11,583 bases of DNA from Thermoflexales bacterium (GCA_016931085.1 JAFGFO010000228.1:1-11583); one strand, 5' to 3'. Counted from the first letter of the stretch, positions 1-5,962 are shown. Numbers and translations are program-made. The notes: generated from the sequence alone by a model not told the origin.

Positions 1-1445
1 CTCTCGTAGAACAACTGCTGCCACTGGCGCACCATCCCCAGGTAACCGTTATTCAAGACGACCATCTTGAGCGGCAGTTTTTCCTGGACGACGGTGGCCA
101 ATTCCTGGATGTTCATCTGGAAGCCACCGTCGCCGGCGATGACCCAGAGTGGCTGGTCGGGGCAGCCCATCTGGGCGCCGATGGCAGCCGGTAACGCAAA
201 GCCCATCGTTCCCTGGCCGCCGGAGGAAATCAGGGCGCGCCGGCGGTGGTGGATAAAGTATTGCGCCTCCCACATCTGGTTTTGTCCAACGTCAGAAACC
301 ATTTGCACATCACCCTGCGTGGCGTGCCAGATCTGGCGCACCACGTATTGAGGCAACAAGTTATCCGTTTCGCGGGCCACGATGTCTCGCTTGGCCGAGT
401 CGGCCTGCCATTCCTTGATACGTGCCAGCCAGGCGGGGTGATCCTTCGGTCCGACCTGCGGGACCAACTGCGGCAGCAGGTCTTTCAGGTCAGCCACGAT
501 GGCCAGGTGAACGCGCACGTTCTTGTCGATTTCGGCCCGGTCGATATCGACGTGGATAATGCGCGCCTGGGGCACGAATTTGTCCACAGGCCCAGTTACC
601 CGGTCGTCGAAACGACTGCCCAGGTTGACAATGACGTCGGCCTCGCTCAAGGCCAGGTTGGTGTAGGCCTCGCCGTGCATGCCGGCCATCCCAAGGCAGA
701 GTGGGTGCGTTTCCGGAAGCGACCCGATGCCCAGCAGCGTGGTCACCACCGGCACGTTAGCCTTTTCCGCCAATGCCTGCAGCGCCTCCTCCGCCCCGGC
801 CAGGATCACGCCGTGCCCGGCGATGATGACCGGCCGTTCAGCCTCGTTGATCATCCGCGCGGCTTGTTCGAGCTGGGAAGCGCAATCCGGCAGCGGGAGA
901 GGATAACCGGGTAAATGAACCTCGTCAGGGTACTCGTAGTCGATCTTGACCGTCTGGGCGCTCACAGCGATGTCGACCAGCACCGGGCCTGGCCGGCCGG
1001 TGCGAGCGATGTAAAACGCCTCGCGGAGGACAGTTGGCAGATCCTCGGCCTCGGTGACCAGGTAGTTGTGCTTGGTGATCGGCAAAGTGATGCCGGTGAT
1101 GTCCACTTCCTGGAAAGCGTCGGTGCCAATATCTTTTTTGTTGACCTGGCCGGTGATGGCCACCACCGGCGACGAGTCCATGTAAGCGGTCGATAGGCCG
1201 GTGACCAGGTTGGTCGCGCCGGGGCCGGATGTGGCGATGCAGACGCCTACTCGCCCCGTGGCACGGGCGTAGCCATCGGCGGCGTGGGCCGCACCCTGCT
1301 CGTGGCGGGTGATAACGTTATGGATGGGATAGTCAGGTAAGGCGTGATACAGGGGAATGACCTTCGCGCCCAAGATGCCAAAGATGGTCTTGACCCCTTC
1401 GCGCACCAGGCTTTCCCAAACGGCTTGTGCTCCTGTGAGTTGCAT
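1..1445 (-). CDS. ilvB: Acetolactate synthase large subunit (partial, C-terminus beyond window edge)
   Basis: This is the catalytic subunit of acetohydroxyacid synthase, which condenses two pyruvates (or pyruvate and 2-oxobutyrate) in the first shared step of valine, leucine and isoleucine synthesis. Reading from position 1445 gives 481 codons without a stop. The N-terminal thiamine-diphosphate pyrimidine domain carries the catalytic glutamate in RHEQGA (Glu49), followed by DGYARATG and SGPGATNLVTG. The C-terminal domain has the ThDP/Mg motif GDGGFQMN (residues 438-445) and the closing Asn-Asn at 465-466 before GYLGMVRQWQQ. The family is usually near 560 residues, so roughly 80-90 residues are missing off the left edge. 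The start is chosen because AAGGAG lies five bases upstream of the ATG. It follows ilvD on the same strand after a 119-base gap, so it is probably under the same attenuator. The small subunit ilvN and ilvC would be expected further left, outside the window. Confidence 0.97.
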   Translation of the reverse strand, partial: MQLTGAQAVWESLVREGVKTIFGILGAKVIPLYHALPDYPIHNVITRHEQGAAHAADGYARATGRVGVCIATSGPGATNLVTGLSTAYMDSSPVVAITGQVNKKDIGTDAFQEVDITGITLPITKHNYLVTEAEDLPTVLREAFYIARTGRPGPVLVDIAVSAQTVKIDYEYPDEVHLPGYPLPLPDCASQLEQAARMINEAERPVIIAGHGVILAGAEEALQALAEKANVPVVTTLLGIGSLPETHPLCLGMAGMHGEAYTNLALSEADVIVNLGSRFDDRVTGPVDKFVPQARIIHVDIDRAEIDKNVRVHLAIVADLKDLLPQLVPQVGPKDHPAWLARIKEWQADSAKRDIVARETDNLLPQYVVRQIWHATQGDVQMVSDVGQNQMWEAQYFIHHRRRALISSGGQGTMGFALPAAIGAQMGCPDQPLWVIAGDGGFQMNIQELATVVQEKLPLKMVVLNNGYLGMVRQWQQLFYE

Positions 1446-1460
1446 ATCTTCTCCTTAGTA

Positions 1461-1518
1461 TCCGCGAATTCACGCTAATTTTCACTAATTTTTATCAATC
1501 CATTCGTGAGATTCGCGA
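1461..1518. repeat. Short element with terminal inverted repeats between ilvD and ilvB
   Basis: The ends form an imperfect inverted repeat: CGCGAATTCACG at 1463-1474 and CGTGAGATTCGCG at 1505-1517, differing by about one inserted base. The AT-rich interior holds a near-perfect tandem duplication (CTAATTTTCA then CTAATTTTTA). The layout resembles the element at 5829-5913. It lies inside the ilv transcript, so it could fold into an RNA hairpin. It has no coding capacity. Assignment to a dispersed repeat family is inferred from the layout. Confidence 0.6.
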
Positions 1519-1520
1519 TA

Positions 1521-1537
1521 GGATTCGCTTCGAATCC
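1521..1537. repeat. Small perfect hairpin GGATTCG-CTT-CGAATCC
   Basis: A 7-base perfect inverted repeat with a 3-base loop lies in the ilvD-ilvB gap, directly beside the terminal-inverted-repeat element and 28 bases past the ilvD stop. No U-rich tract follows it on the minus strand, so it does not look like a terminator. It might protect the ilvD mRNA end or simply be part of the neighbouring repeat. Confidence 0.4.
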
Positions 1538-1564
1538 TCATTAGCGGATAAAATGTTTTGGGTA

Positions 1565-3232
1565 CTAGGGCTCCTTAAACACCGCCCCCGTGCTGGCCGA
1601 GGTGACCAGTTGAGCGTAGCGGCGCAGGTAGCCGGATTTGACCGACGGCTCCCACGGCGGCAGGTCGGCCAGGCGTTGGGCGACCTCGTTATCGTCGACC
1701 AGCAAGTTGAGGGCGTGGTTGGGGATGTCGATGTGGATCGGGTCGCCATCGCGCACGATCGCCAGCAGTCCCCGCTCGGCGGCTTCGGGCGAGATGTGGC
1801 CGATGGCCGCCCCGCGCGTAGCACCCGAAAAGCGTCCATCGGTCAGCAAGGCCACCTTGTCGTCCATCCCCATCCCCGATATCATCGAGGTGGGCGTCAG
1901 CATCTCACGCATGCCGGGGCCGCCCTTGGGCCCCTCGTAGCGGATGACCAGCACGTCGCCCGGCTCGAACTTGCCGGCGGCGATAGCCGCCGTGGCCTCT
2001 TCTTCGGACTCGAACACGCGCGCAGGGCCGGTGTGCTGCCGCATCTCGGGTGCGACCACCGCCTGCTTGACCACCGCCCCACCGGGCGCCAGGTTGCCAA
2101 ATAGGATGGCCAACCCGCCGCTGGCCGAGTAGGGATTGTCGACCGGGCGGATGACGGCCTCGTCCCGCACACTGGCGCTGCCCACGTTCTCGGCCACGCT
2201 GCGGCCGGTGACGGTCAATGCGGCCCCGTCCAGCAGGTGGTTTTCCCACAGGCGTTTCATCACGGCCTGGATGCCGCCGGCGCGGTCTAGATCCTCAATG
2301 TAATGGCCGCCGACAGCCGGGCTCATGCGGCACAGGTGCGGCGTGCGGGCGCTGAACTCGTTCAACTCGGCCAAGGGGATTTCGACGCCGGCCTCGTGGG
2401 CGATGGCCATCACGTGCAACACGGAATTCGTCGAGCCGCCCAGCGCCATGTCGACAGCAAAGGCGTTGCGGAAAGCGGTTGGGGTGAGGATGTCCAAGGG
2501 CTTGATGTTCTGCTTCAAGAGCGCCATCACCTGCATCCCGGCCTGCTTGGCCAGTGCGATCCGTCCGGCGTGGACGGCCGGCAGCGTCCCGTGACCGGGC
2601 AGTCCCATTCCCATGGCTTCGGTCAGGCAGTTCATGGTGTTGGCGGTGAACATGCCCGCGCACGAGCCGCAGCCGGGGCAGGCGGCTCGTTCCAGGCGGT
2701 CCAAGTCCGCTTCGCTCATCTTGCCTCGCTTGACCGCGCCCACGCCCAAAAAGACGTCGTTCAAATCCACCCTGTGGCCGTCCAGGTGGCCGGCCAGCAT
2801 CGGTCCGCCGCTGACGACGATGGTGGGGATGTTGAGCCGGGCGGCTGCCATCAGCATGCCGGGGATGATCTTGTCGCAGTTTGTCACCAGCACCATCGCG
2901 TCGAAGGCGTGGGCCTGGACGACCACCTCGACCGAGTCGGCGATCAGCTCGCGGCTGGCCAGCGAGTACTTCATGCCGGGGTGGTTCATGGCCACTCCGT
3001 CACACACGCCGATCGTGTTACACTCGAAGGGGGTGCCGCCGGCGCTGCGCACCCCGCCTTTGACGGCCTCGGCCACCTGCCGCAGCCCAATGTGGCCGGG
3101 GATGGTCTCGTTGTACGAGTTGATGACGCCGATAAAGGGCTGGTCGATCTCGTGATCGGTGCAGCCGAGCGCGCGCAGCAGCGAGCGGTGCGGGGCACGC
3201 TCCACGCCGAGCCTGACATTGTCACTTCTCAT
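1565..3232 (-). CDS. ilvD: Dihydroxy-acid dehydratase
   Basis: This enzyme dehydrates 2,3-dihydroxyisovalerate and 2,3-dihydroxy-3-methylvalerate to the keto acids that precede valine/leucine and isoleucine. The 555-residue length is normal for the family. Visible landmarks are [12 protein letters not shown] near the N-terminus, [16 protein letters not shown] (Cys77), [13 protein letters not shown] (Cys119), the cluster motif [18 protein letters not shown] (residues 185-202) and GGSTNSVLH. Near the C-terminus are [15 protein letters not shown] and [11 protein letters not shown]. Cysteines in these places hold the iron-sulfur cluster in the family. I did not try to decide between a 2Fe-2S and a 4Fe-4S type. 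The start is well supported: AGGAGG lies six bases before the ATG. The gene is first in the operon and is preceded by an attenuator terminator only 34 bases upstream of the start. The sequence resembles archaeal and Chloroflexi/Firmicutes IlvD more than the E. coli enzyme, which has Asp-Asp where this one has Cys-Asp. Confidence 0.98.
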   Translation of the reverse strand: MRSDNVRLGVERAPHRSLLRALGCTDHEIDQPFIGVINSYNETIPGHIGLRQVAEAVKGGVRSAGGTPFECNTIGVCDGVAMNHPGMKYSLASRELIADSVEVVVQAHAFDAMVLVTNCDKIIPGMLMAAARLNIPTIVVSGGPMLAGHLDGHRVDLNDVFLGVGAVKRGKMSEADLDRLERAACPGCGSCAGMFTANTMNCLTEAMGMGLPGHGTLPAVHAGRIALAKQAGMQVMALLKQNIKPLDILTPTAFRNAFAVDMALGGSTNSVLHVMAIAHEAGVEIPLAELNEFSARTPHLCRMSPAVGGHYIEDLDRAGGIQAVMKRLWENHLLDGAALTVTGRSVAENVGSASVRDEAVIRPVDNPYSASGGLAILFGNLAPGGAVVKQAVVAPEMRQHTGPARVFESEEEATAAIAAGKFEPGDVLVIRYEGPKGGPGMREMLTPTSMISGMGMDDKVALLTDGRFSGATRGAAIGHISPEAAERGLLAIVRDGDPIHIDIPNHALNLLVDDNEVAQRLADLPPWEPSVKSGYLRRYAQLVTSASTGAVFKEP

Positions 3233-3265
3233 GATATTCCTCCTGATTGATCTCTATGCTTTGAC

Positions 3266-3295
3266 AAAAAAAGAGCCTCCCCTTTGGGAGGCTCT
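3266..3295 (-). terminator. Attenuator terminator of the ilv operon
   Basis: On the minus strand AGAGCCTCCC (3295-3286) pairs perfectly with GGGAGGCTCT (3281-3272) across a four-base loop, and the RNA continues into seven U residues (3272-3266). This is a textbook intrinsic terminator. It lies between the leader peptide stop and the ilvD ribosome binding site, so it would stop transcription before ilvD unless its left arm is sequestered. Confidence 0.93.
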
Positions 3296-3340
3296 CGCCA
3301 TAATCCAGTTACAGGTCACCCTATGCCGGGTCCCTCCCAA
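3284..3340 (-). promoter_or_regulatory. Antiterminator pairing region of the ilv attenuator
   Basis: The minus-strand segment TTGGGAGG (3340-3333), which lies in the last codons of the leader peptide, is the exact complement of CCTCCCAA (3291-3284), the left arm plus loop edge of the terminator. The two structures cannot form together. A ribosome stalled on the Ile/Val/Leu codons would leave TTGGGAGG free to pair and let transcription go on. A ribosome reaching the stop codon (3321-3323), only 10-17 bases past TTGGGAGG, would cover it and let the terminator form. The complementarity is seen directly; the mechanism is inferred from classical leader-peptide attenuators. Confidence 0.8.
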
Positions 3341-3419
3341 CCGCCGATAGCTCCTGAACCAGGAGCTTGGTAATAAGAACCAGAACAATGCTGTTGAGAG
3401 AAATTGCCAGGGATTGCAT
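3321..3419 (-). CDS. Branched-chain leader peptide (attenuator peptide), 32 residues
   Basis: A short reading frame runs from ATG at 3419 to TAG at 3321. It begins MQSLAISLNS, continues IVLVLITKLLV and ends QELSAVGRDPA. Fourteen of its 32 residues are Leu, Val or Ile, with six in a row at residues 11-16. This is the expected make-up of a leader peptide that senses charged branched-chain tRNAs, as in the E. coli ilvGMEDA and ilvBN leaders. A modest ribosome binding site (AAAGGG) lies five bases upstream of the ATG, and the predicted transcript start is about 27 bases upstream. The stop codon lies 25 bases before the terminator stem. The peptide itself is probably only a sensor without another function. 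No homology search was possible, but composition, position, promoter and mutually exclusive RNA structures all agree. Confidence 0.9.
   Translation of the reverse strand: MQSLAISLNSIVLVLITKLLVQELSAVGRDPA
3349..3367 (-). promoter_or_regulatory. Pause hairpin inside the leader peptide gene
   Basis: AGCTCCTG and CAGGAGCT form a perfect 8-base stem with loop GTT on the minus strand, just after the Ile/Val/Leu run of the leader peptide. In peptide-leader attenuators the first hairpin pauses RNA polymerase so that the ribosome can catch up. Its position fits that role. A ribosome stalled on codons 11-16 would probably cover its left arm. Confidence 0.7.
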
Positions 3420-3452
3420 AGTTACCCTTTCACCATTTACCGATTGGGCTGC

Positions 3453-3481
3453 ATCATACCACACAAGTCAAAATCTGTCAA
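3453..3481 (-). promoter_or_regulatory. Sigma70-type promoter for the ilv operon
   Basis: Read on the minus strand, TTGACA (3481-3476) and TATGAT (3458-3453) are separated by exactly 17 bases. Transcription would start near 3445-3447. This places the leader peptide ATG about 27 bases into the transcript and ilvD about 215 bases into it. Confidence 0.9.
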
Positions 3482-3490
3482 AAGGCTCTG

Positions 3491-3519
3491 GTAGGGGCGG
3501 GTTTGAAACCCGCCCCTAC
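3491..3519. repeat. 29-base perfect palindrome between divergent promoters
   Basis: GTAGGGGCGGGTTT, one G, then the exact complement of the first arm: 14+1+14 bases. Palindromes of this GTAGGGGCGGG type are, to my knowledge, dispersed repeats in Chloroflexi, cyanobacteria and other genomes. It sits exactly between the -35 box of the ilvD promoter (ending at 3481) and the -35 box of the plus-strand promoter (starting at 3522). A run of four T residues follows on the plus strand, which could give weak termination. Confidence 0.85.
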
Positions 3520-3521
3520 TT

Positions 3522-3550
3522 TTGATCTTTGCCTGGATCGGTGATAGAAT
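3522..3550 (+). promoter_or_regulatory. Promoter of the 312-residue unknown gene
   Basis: TTGATC (3522-3527) and TAGAAT (3545-3550) are separated by exactly 17 bases, 24 bases before the ATG. The predicted start near 3557 would leave a short 5' leader containing the GAGAGGTGA ribosome binding site. Confidence 0.65.
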
Positions 3551-3573
3551 GGAGGCAGGGCGAGAGGTGATCT

Positions 3574-4512
3574 ATGAGCAGCATCAATCTAGGAAATATC
3601 ATGAAAGCCATCCGGCGCTATATTCCACTCGTTCTCCGGCTGCCGGCGTTCAACATTGAGCCGGTAATGGCATCGTGGGCCAAGCGCATCGAGTCCTACG
3701 ACGCCATCCCCCAAGTCTACCAAAGCTCTCTCAAAACACTCCTGGGGGACAGCCAAACATTCCTGTACATGGTTCTCACGCCCGCTCGCGAGAAATTTTT
3801 CCACAAGACCACCGAAAAACTTGTCTGTGACCTTGGCGATGCCATTTATGTGTTAGAGCGCGCTGGCAAGCGCGTCAGCGTAAGGGGCTATCGGTGGGAC
3901 AGCATTCGCGATGTCGAGGTGGGGACTGTCCTGTTGTACGCGTGGATCACCATCCGGGGTGTGACGACTGAGGGGGAATCGACAGCGTCGACGTTCGAGT
4001 TCAACTCGGCGAGCAGCCATTATTTCACGCCGATCTTGAACAAAATCCGGCCGGCCGCCAGAGGTTCTGACGAGGCCAGCTTGGCGGAGCGGGCTAAATT
4101 CGATTACCTGACCAAGCTAAACTATAAATTTATGAACTATGCCCGCAAGAGCCTGGTGCCCGGCGAGAAGGTGATCCAGACCGTCTGGCAGCCTGAGATT
4201 CGCCTTCAAGTCGGGCCATTCTCTCCCAGCGTCACCCTGGCGCACCTCACCATCCTGACGGATAAAGAGCTGATTCTCATCCGGGACGACGAACGCTGGG
4301 GGGCATACGAGGACGTTCGATACGGGGGGATATGGCAATACATCCCGCTGAGCAGCATCGTTTCAGCCTCGCTGGCAGACCAGCCCGACGCTTTGTTGAC
4401 CCTGTCCATACATCTCTCCGAACACGATCGTGTGGAGAGAGTGTTTGAGATTTCCAACAAGCCCCAGTTAGAGCGTCTACAGAGCGAGATCGAGAAGAGG
4501 CTATCGAAATAG
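3574..4512 (+). CDS. Unknown protein with two possible PH-like halves
   Basis: I do not recognise this 312-residue protein with certainty. It has no clear signal peptide or membrane segment; the N-terminal stretch IPLVLRLPAF (residues 17-26) is short. Two regions look like repeats of one beta-rich fold. Residues about 83-130 have a pattern of strands ending in WDSIRDVEVGTVLLYAWITI. Residues about 225-281 run LTILTDKELILIRDD, then YIPLSSIVSASLADQPDALLTLSI. The pattern of a 'level' readout strand, a W/Y-containing strand and 'I..V' strands, with a C-terminal helix (297-310), resembles bacterial PH-like domains. The region 186-211, with GEKVIQTVWQPEIRL, matches the usual lead-in to such domains. 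Function is not known. The start is backed by GAGAGGTGA just upstream and by a promoter; Met10 is a weaker alternative. It is transcribed alone, divergently from ilvD, and ends convergently with the toxin gene. Confidence 0.85.
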   Translation: MSSINLGNIMKAIRRYIPLVLRLPAFNIEPVMASWAKRIESYDAIPQVYQSSLKTLLGDSQTFLYMVLTPAREKFFHKTTEKLVCDLGDAIYVLERAGKRVSVRGYRWDSIRDVEVGTVLLYAWITIRGVTTEGESTASTFEFNSASSHYFTPILNKIRPAARGSDEASLAERAKFDYLTKLNYKFMNYARKSLVPGEKVIQTVWQPEIRLQVGPFSPSVTLAHLTILTDKELILIRDDERWGAYEDVRYGGIWQYIPLSSIVSASLADQPDALLTLSIHLSEHDRVERVFEISNKPQLERLQSEIEKRLSK

Positions 4513-4538
4513 CCAGGTGATCAAAACTGGCAAGGTTG

Positions 4539-4561
4539 CGCGCCATTAAGAAAATGGCGCG
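4539..4561 (+). terminator. Probable terminator between convergent genes
   Basis: CGCGCCATT (4539-4547) pairs perfectly with AATGGCGCG (4553-4561) across a 5-base loop, 26 bases after the stop of the unknown gene. On the plus strand a T/C-rich stretch follows, so termination of that gene is plausible but not textbook. The same hairpin directly abuts the stop codon of the convergent PIN toxin and may serve both, although no U tract follows on the minus strand. Confidence 0.5.
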
Positions 4562-5032
4562 TCATTCTTCTTCTTCAAGGGTGAGGTGAGCCAGCAAGTC
4601 GCGCACGCGCAAAACAAATTCGCCTGGGCTCGAAACAACGACATCCGGGTGGCCAGGTTGAAAATCGCGCACGTTGAATGTGACCAGCCAGCGGCACTTT
4701 TCGCGCACGGCAGCCACCAGTAGAGGCAGGTCTTTGAGGTCGGCCACCCCGCGATGCGGCGAGAGGTCATCCGGCCGCGGGTCGGGCACCACGCGCAAAC
4801 ACCGGCTGACAAGTAGCCTGAACGCCGGCAGTGCTTGGGGAAACTTTTCACCCAGGTTGCGCTCAACCTCGATAATAGCCTGCTGCGAACTCACGGCTTC
4901 GATGAGCGTAATCTCGGCCATGCGGAGAATGACCAGGCTGGCCCCATGCTCTCCCGGCGCGGCCGAGCCGGCAAAAATCACATCAGCATCCACAAAAACG
5001 CGGGGTTTATTAGCTGGCCTTGTCGGAGGCAT
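4562..5032 (-). CDS. PIN-domain toxin (VapC-like ribonuclease)
   Basis: The protein (156 residues) fits the PIN fold, a metal-dependent RNase typical of toxin-antitoxin systems. It begins with VFVDADVIFAGSA (Asp15 as first acidic residue, with Asp17 in place of the more usual Asn). An acidic helix follows, AIIEVERNL (Glu55, Glu57). Then come VADLKDLPLLVAAV (Asp98, Asp101) and LVTFNVRDFQ (Asp123), the expected third and fourth acidic positions. The last four residues are all Glu. The gene starts 23 bases inside the upstream antitoxin gene, so translation is probably coupled. Family-level identity (PIN, PIN_3 type) is confident; the RNA target is unknown. Toxin action would be blocked by binding of the AbrB-type partner. 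Confidence 0.88.
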   Translation of the reverse strand: MPPTRPANKPRVFVDADVIFAGSAAPGEHGASLVILRMAEITLIEAVSSQQAIIEVERNLGEKFPQALPAFRLLVSRCLRVVPDPRPDDLSPHRGVADLKDLPLLVAAVREKCRWLVTFNVRDFQPGHPDVVVSSPGEFVLRVRDLLAHLTLEEEE

Positions 5033-5288
5033 AGTTCTCTCGATAGTAACGTTCGCGCTGCTCGCGCAAGCCCTTTAAAAGTTCCTCAACGCTCAGACCC
5101 GCTTCCAGCCGCGCCCGTTCAATCTCGCGGGCCAACTCGGGCACCATCGGTACCATCGGCGTCAACACGAAAATGCCGTCGAGGTCTACCAACCGAAACG
5201 TATCGCCTGATTGGATGCCATACTTTTCGCGCAACTCGGCCGGCAGCGTGAGCGCGCCGCGTTGACGCACTTGAATCGTCGCTTCCAT
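5010..5288 (-). CDS. AbrB/SpoVT-type antitoxin
   Basis: This 92-residue protein begins with a swapped-hairpin AbrB DNA-binding domain (residues about 1-45): ATIQVRQRGALTLPAELREKYGIQSGDTFRLVDLDG. The core pattern 'RGALTLPAELREKYGI.sGD.F' is diagnostic. The rest (about 50-85) is charged and probably helical, ending in EQRERYYRENYA, a likely toxin-binding tail. It precedes and overlaps the PIN toxin gene by 23 bases, the usual antitoxin-first order. AGGAG lies six bases before the ATG, and a promoter with a possible operator lies just upstream, so autoregulation by the antitoxin or the complex is likely. An insert-like repeat MVPMVP occurs at residues 45-50. Confidence 0.9.
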   Translation of the reverse strand: MEATIQVRQRGALTLPAELREKYGIQSGDTFRLVDLDGIFVLTPMVPMVPELAREIERARLEAGLSVEELLKGLREQRERYYRENYASDKAS

Positions 5289-5312
5289 TTTTCGCTCCTG
5301 TCTGTATTTCTG

Positions 5313-5333
5313 ATGACGCAGATATTCTGCATC
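5313..5333 (-). promoter_or_regulatory. Possible operator of the AbrB-PIN operon
   Basis: GCAGA (5318-5322) and TCTGC (5326-5330) form an inverted repeat with a TAT centre, widened by GATG and ATC on the flanks. It overlaps the predicted transcription start of the antitoxin promoter. AbrB-type antitoxins bind such dyads, so autoregulation is plausible. No experimental or comparative support is available here. Confidence 0.4.
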
Positions 5334-5335
5334 TC

Positions 5336-5364
5336 AGTATACACCCAAACGACGAACACGGCAA
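5336..5364 (-). promoter_or_regulatory. Promoter of the AbrB-PIN toxin-antitoxin operon
   Basis: On the minus strand TTGCCG (5364-5359) and TATACT (5341-5336) are separated by exactly 17 bases. The predicted start is near 5329, about 40 bases upstream of the antitoxin ATG. Confidence 0.7.
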
Positions 5365-5401
5365 GTCGTAAGGGTTCGTAAAAATATAACTTCCTACACA
5401 T

Positions 5402-5441
5402 GGGAGATTGCTTCGCTTCGCTCGCAATGACAATGACGGAG
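5402..5441. repeat. Dispersed repeat of the CATTGCGAGCGAAGC type
   Basis: On the minus strand the segment reads CATTGCGAGCGAAGCGAAGC followed by AATCTCCC. This resembles a repeat, seen in many unrelated bacterial genomes, whose mistranslations (SEAKQS, LRAKRSN) often contaminate protein databases; that comparison is from memory. ATTGC and GCAAT form a short inverted repeat around it. It lies in the gap between the HIT gene and the toxin-antitoxin promoter. Confidence 0.7.
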
Positions 5442-5465
5442 ATTATTCTTTTACAGACGCTAACA

Positions 5466-5807
5466 TTACCCCGGCGGCCAGCGGAAGGTACGCCCGCCCA
5501 GCAGGTGAACGTGCAGGTGAAAGACCGACTGGCCGGCCGGGCGACCGGCATTGCTGACCAGCCGGAAGCCGCCGCTTAGACCCGCCTGCGCGGCGATGTG
5601 GGCCGCTTTCACCAAGAGGTGCCCCATCACAGCCTCATCACCGGCCGCCAGCTCGGCGCACGAGACAATGTGGCGATTCGGCACGATCAAGATGTGCACC
5701 GGCGCCTGCGGGTGCAGGTCGTGAAAAGCGGTGATGTGCTCGTCCTGGTAAACGATGCGCGCCGGGGCGCGCCCGGCGGCGATGTCGCAGAAAAGACACT
5801 TGGACAT
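5466..5807 (-). CDS. HIT-family (histidine triad) nucleotide-binding protein
   Basis: This 113-residue protein belongs to the HIT/HINT-like hydrolases, which cleave nucleotide phosphoramidates or related nucleotidyl bonds through a covalent His intermediate. The start MSKCLFCDIAAG has the Cys-x-x-Cys pair (Cys4, Cys7) seen in zinc-binding members. APVHILIVPNRHI gives the central strand. The triad FHLHVHLLGGR contains His97, His99 and His101. A longer frame is open to 5849, but its extra 14 residues would be encoded by the upstream repeat. GAGGT lies four bases before the ATG at 5807, so the shorter start is preferred and also gives the usual family length. It reads in the same direction as the lipoprotein and TPR genes upstream, but a 155-base gap rich in repeats separates it from them. 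Substrate unknown. Confidence 0.95.
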   Translation of the reverse strand: MSKCLFCDIAAGRAPARIVYQDEHITAFHDLHPQAPVHILIVPNRHIVSCAELAAGDEAVMGHLLVKAAHIAAQAGLSGGFRLVSNAGRPAGQSVFHLHVHLLGGRTFRWPPG

Positions 5808-5828
5808 AGTAACCTCGCCAATTGGTAC

Positions 5829-5913
5829 ACGGATGAACACAGATTTCACAGATTTTTAAAGGCTATTCTCATGGCCCGCTATTTCCGATAACCCATTATC
5901 CGCGTTCATCTGT
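5829..5913. repeat. Terminal-inverted-repeat element upstream of the HIT gene
   Basis: The outer 16 bases match in inverted orientation at 13 of 16 positions (left arm 5829-5844, right arm 5898-5913), and all three mismatches are transitions. Just inside the left arm, CACAGATTT is duplicated in tandem. The layout matches the element at 1461-1518 although the sequences differ. It has no coding capacity. It fills most of the 155-base gap and may be a non-autonomous mobile or REP-like element. Confidence 0.6.
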
Positions 5914-5962
5914 GCGCTTTGCGCCTGTATCCTAAAAGAGAAATGGGAAACCCCTTTACATT

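Noticed and set aside
246..914. A 222-residue plus-strand open frame across ilvB
   Set aside because: It is antisense to the thiamine-binding region of acetolactate synthase, and its residues mirror those codons.
2303..3250. A 315-residue plus-strand open frame across ilvD
   Set aside because: It is the antisense shadow of ilvD with typical His/Gln/Val-rich shadow composition and no motif.
3261..3265. TTGAC on the plus strand near the terminator
   Set aside because: It lacks a matching -10 box on the plus strand that would lead to a gene and is explained by the terminator's U tract on the other strand.
3233..3573. A T-box riboswitch upstream of ilvD
   Set aside because: No AGGGTGGNACCGCG T-box sequence or specifier-stem arrangement is visible. 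The leader peptide and its pairing explain the region better.
5186..5551. A 121-residue minus-strand frame across the repeat between the HIT gene and the antitoxin
   Set aside because: Its middle (VIASEAKQS) is the typical mistranslation of the dispersed GCGAAGC repeat and it overlaps real genes on both ends.
5808..5849. A 14-residue N-terminal extension of the HIT protein
   Set aside because: The extension is encoded partly by the repeat element and lacks a good ribosome binding site. The internal ATG at 5807 has GAGGT upstream and matches the usual family start (MSKCLFC).
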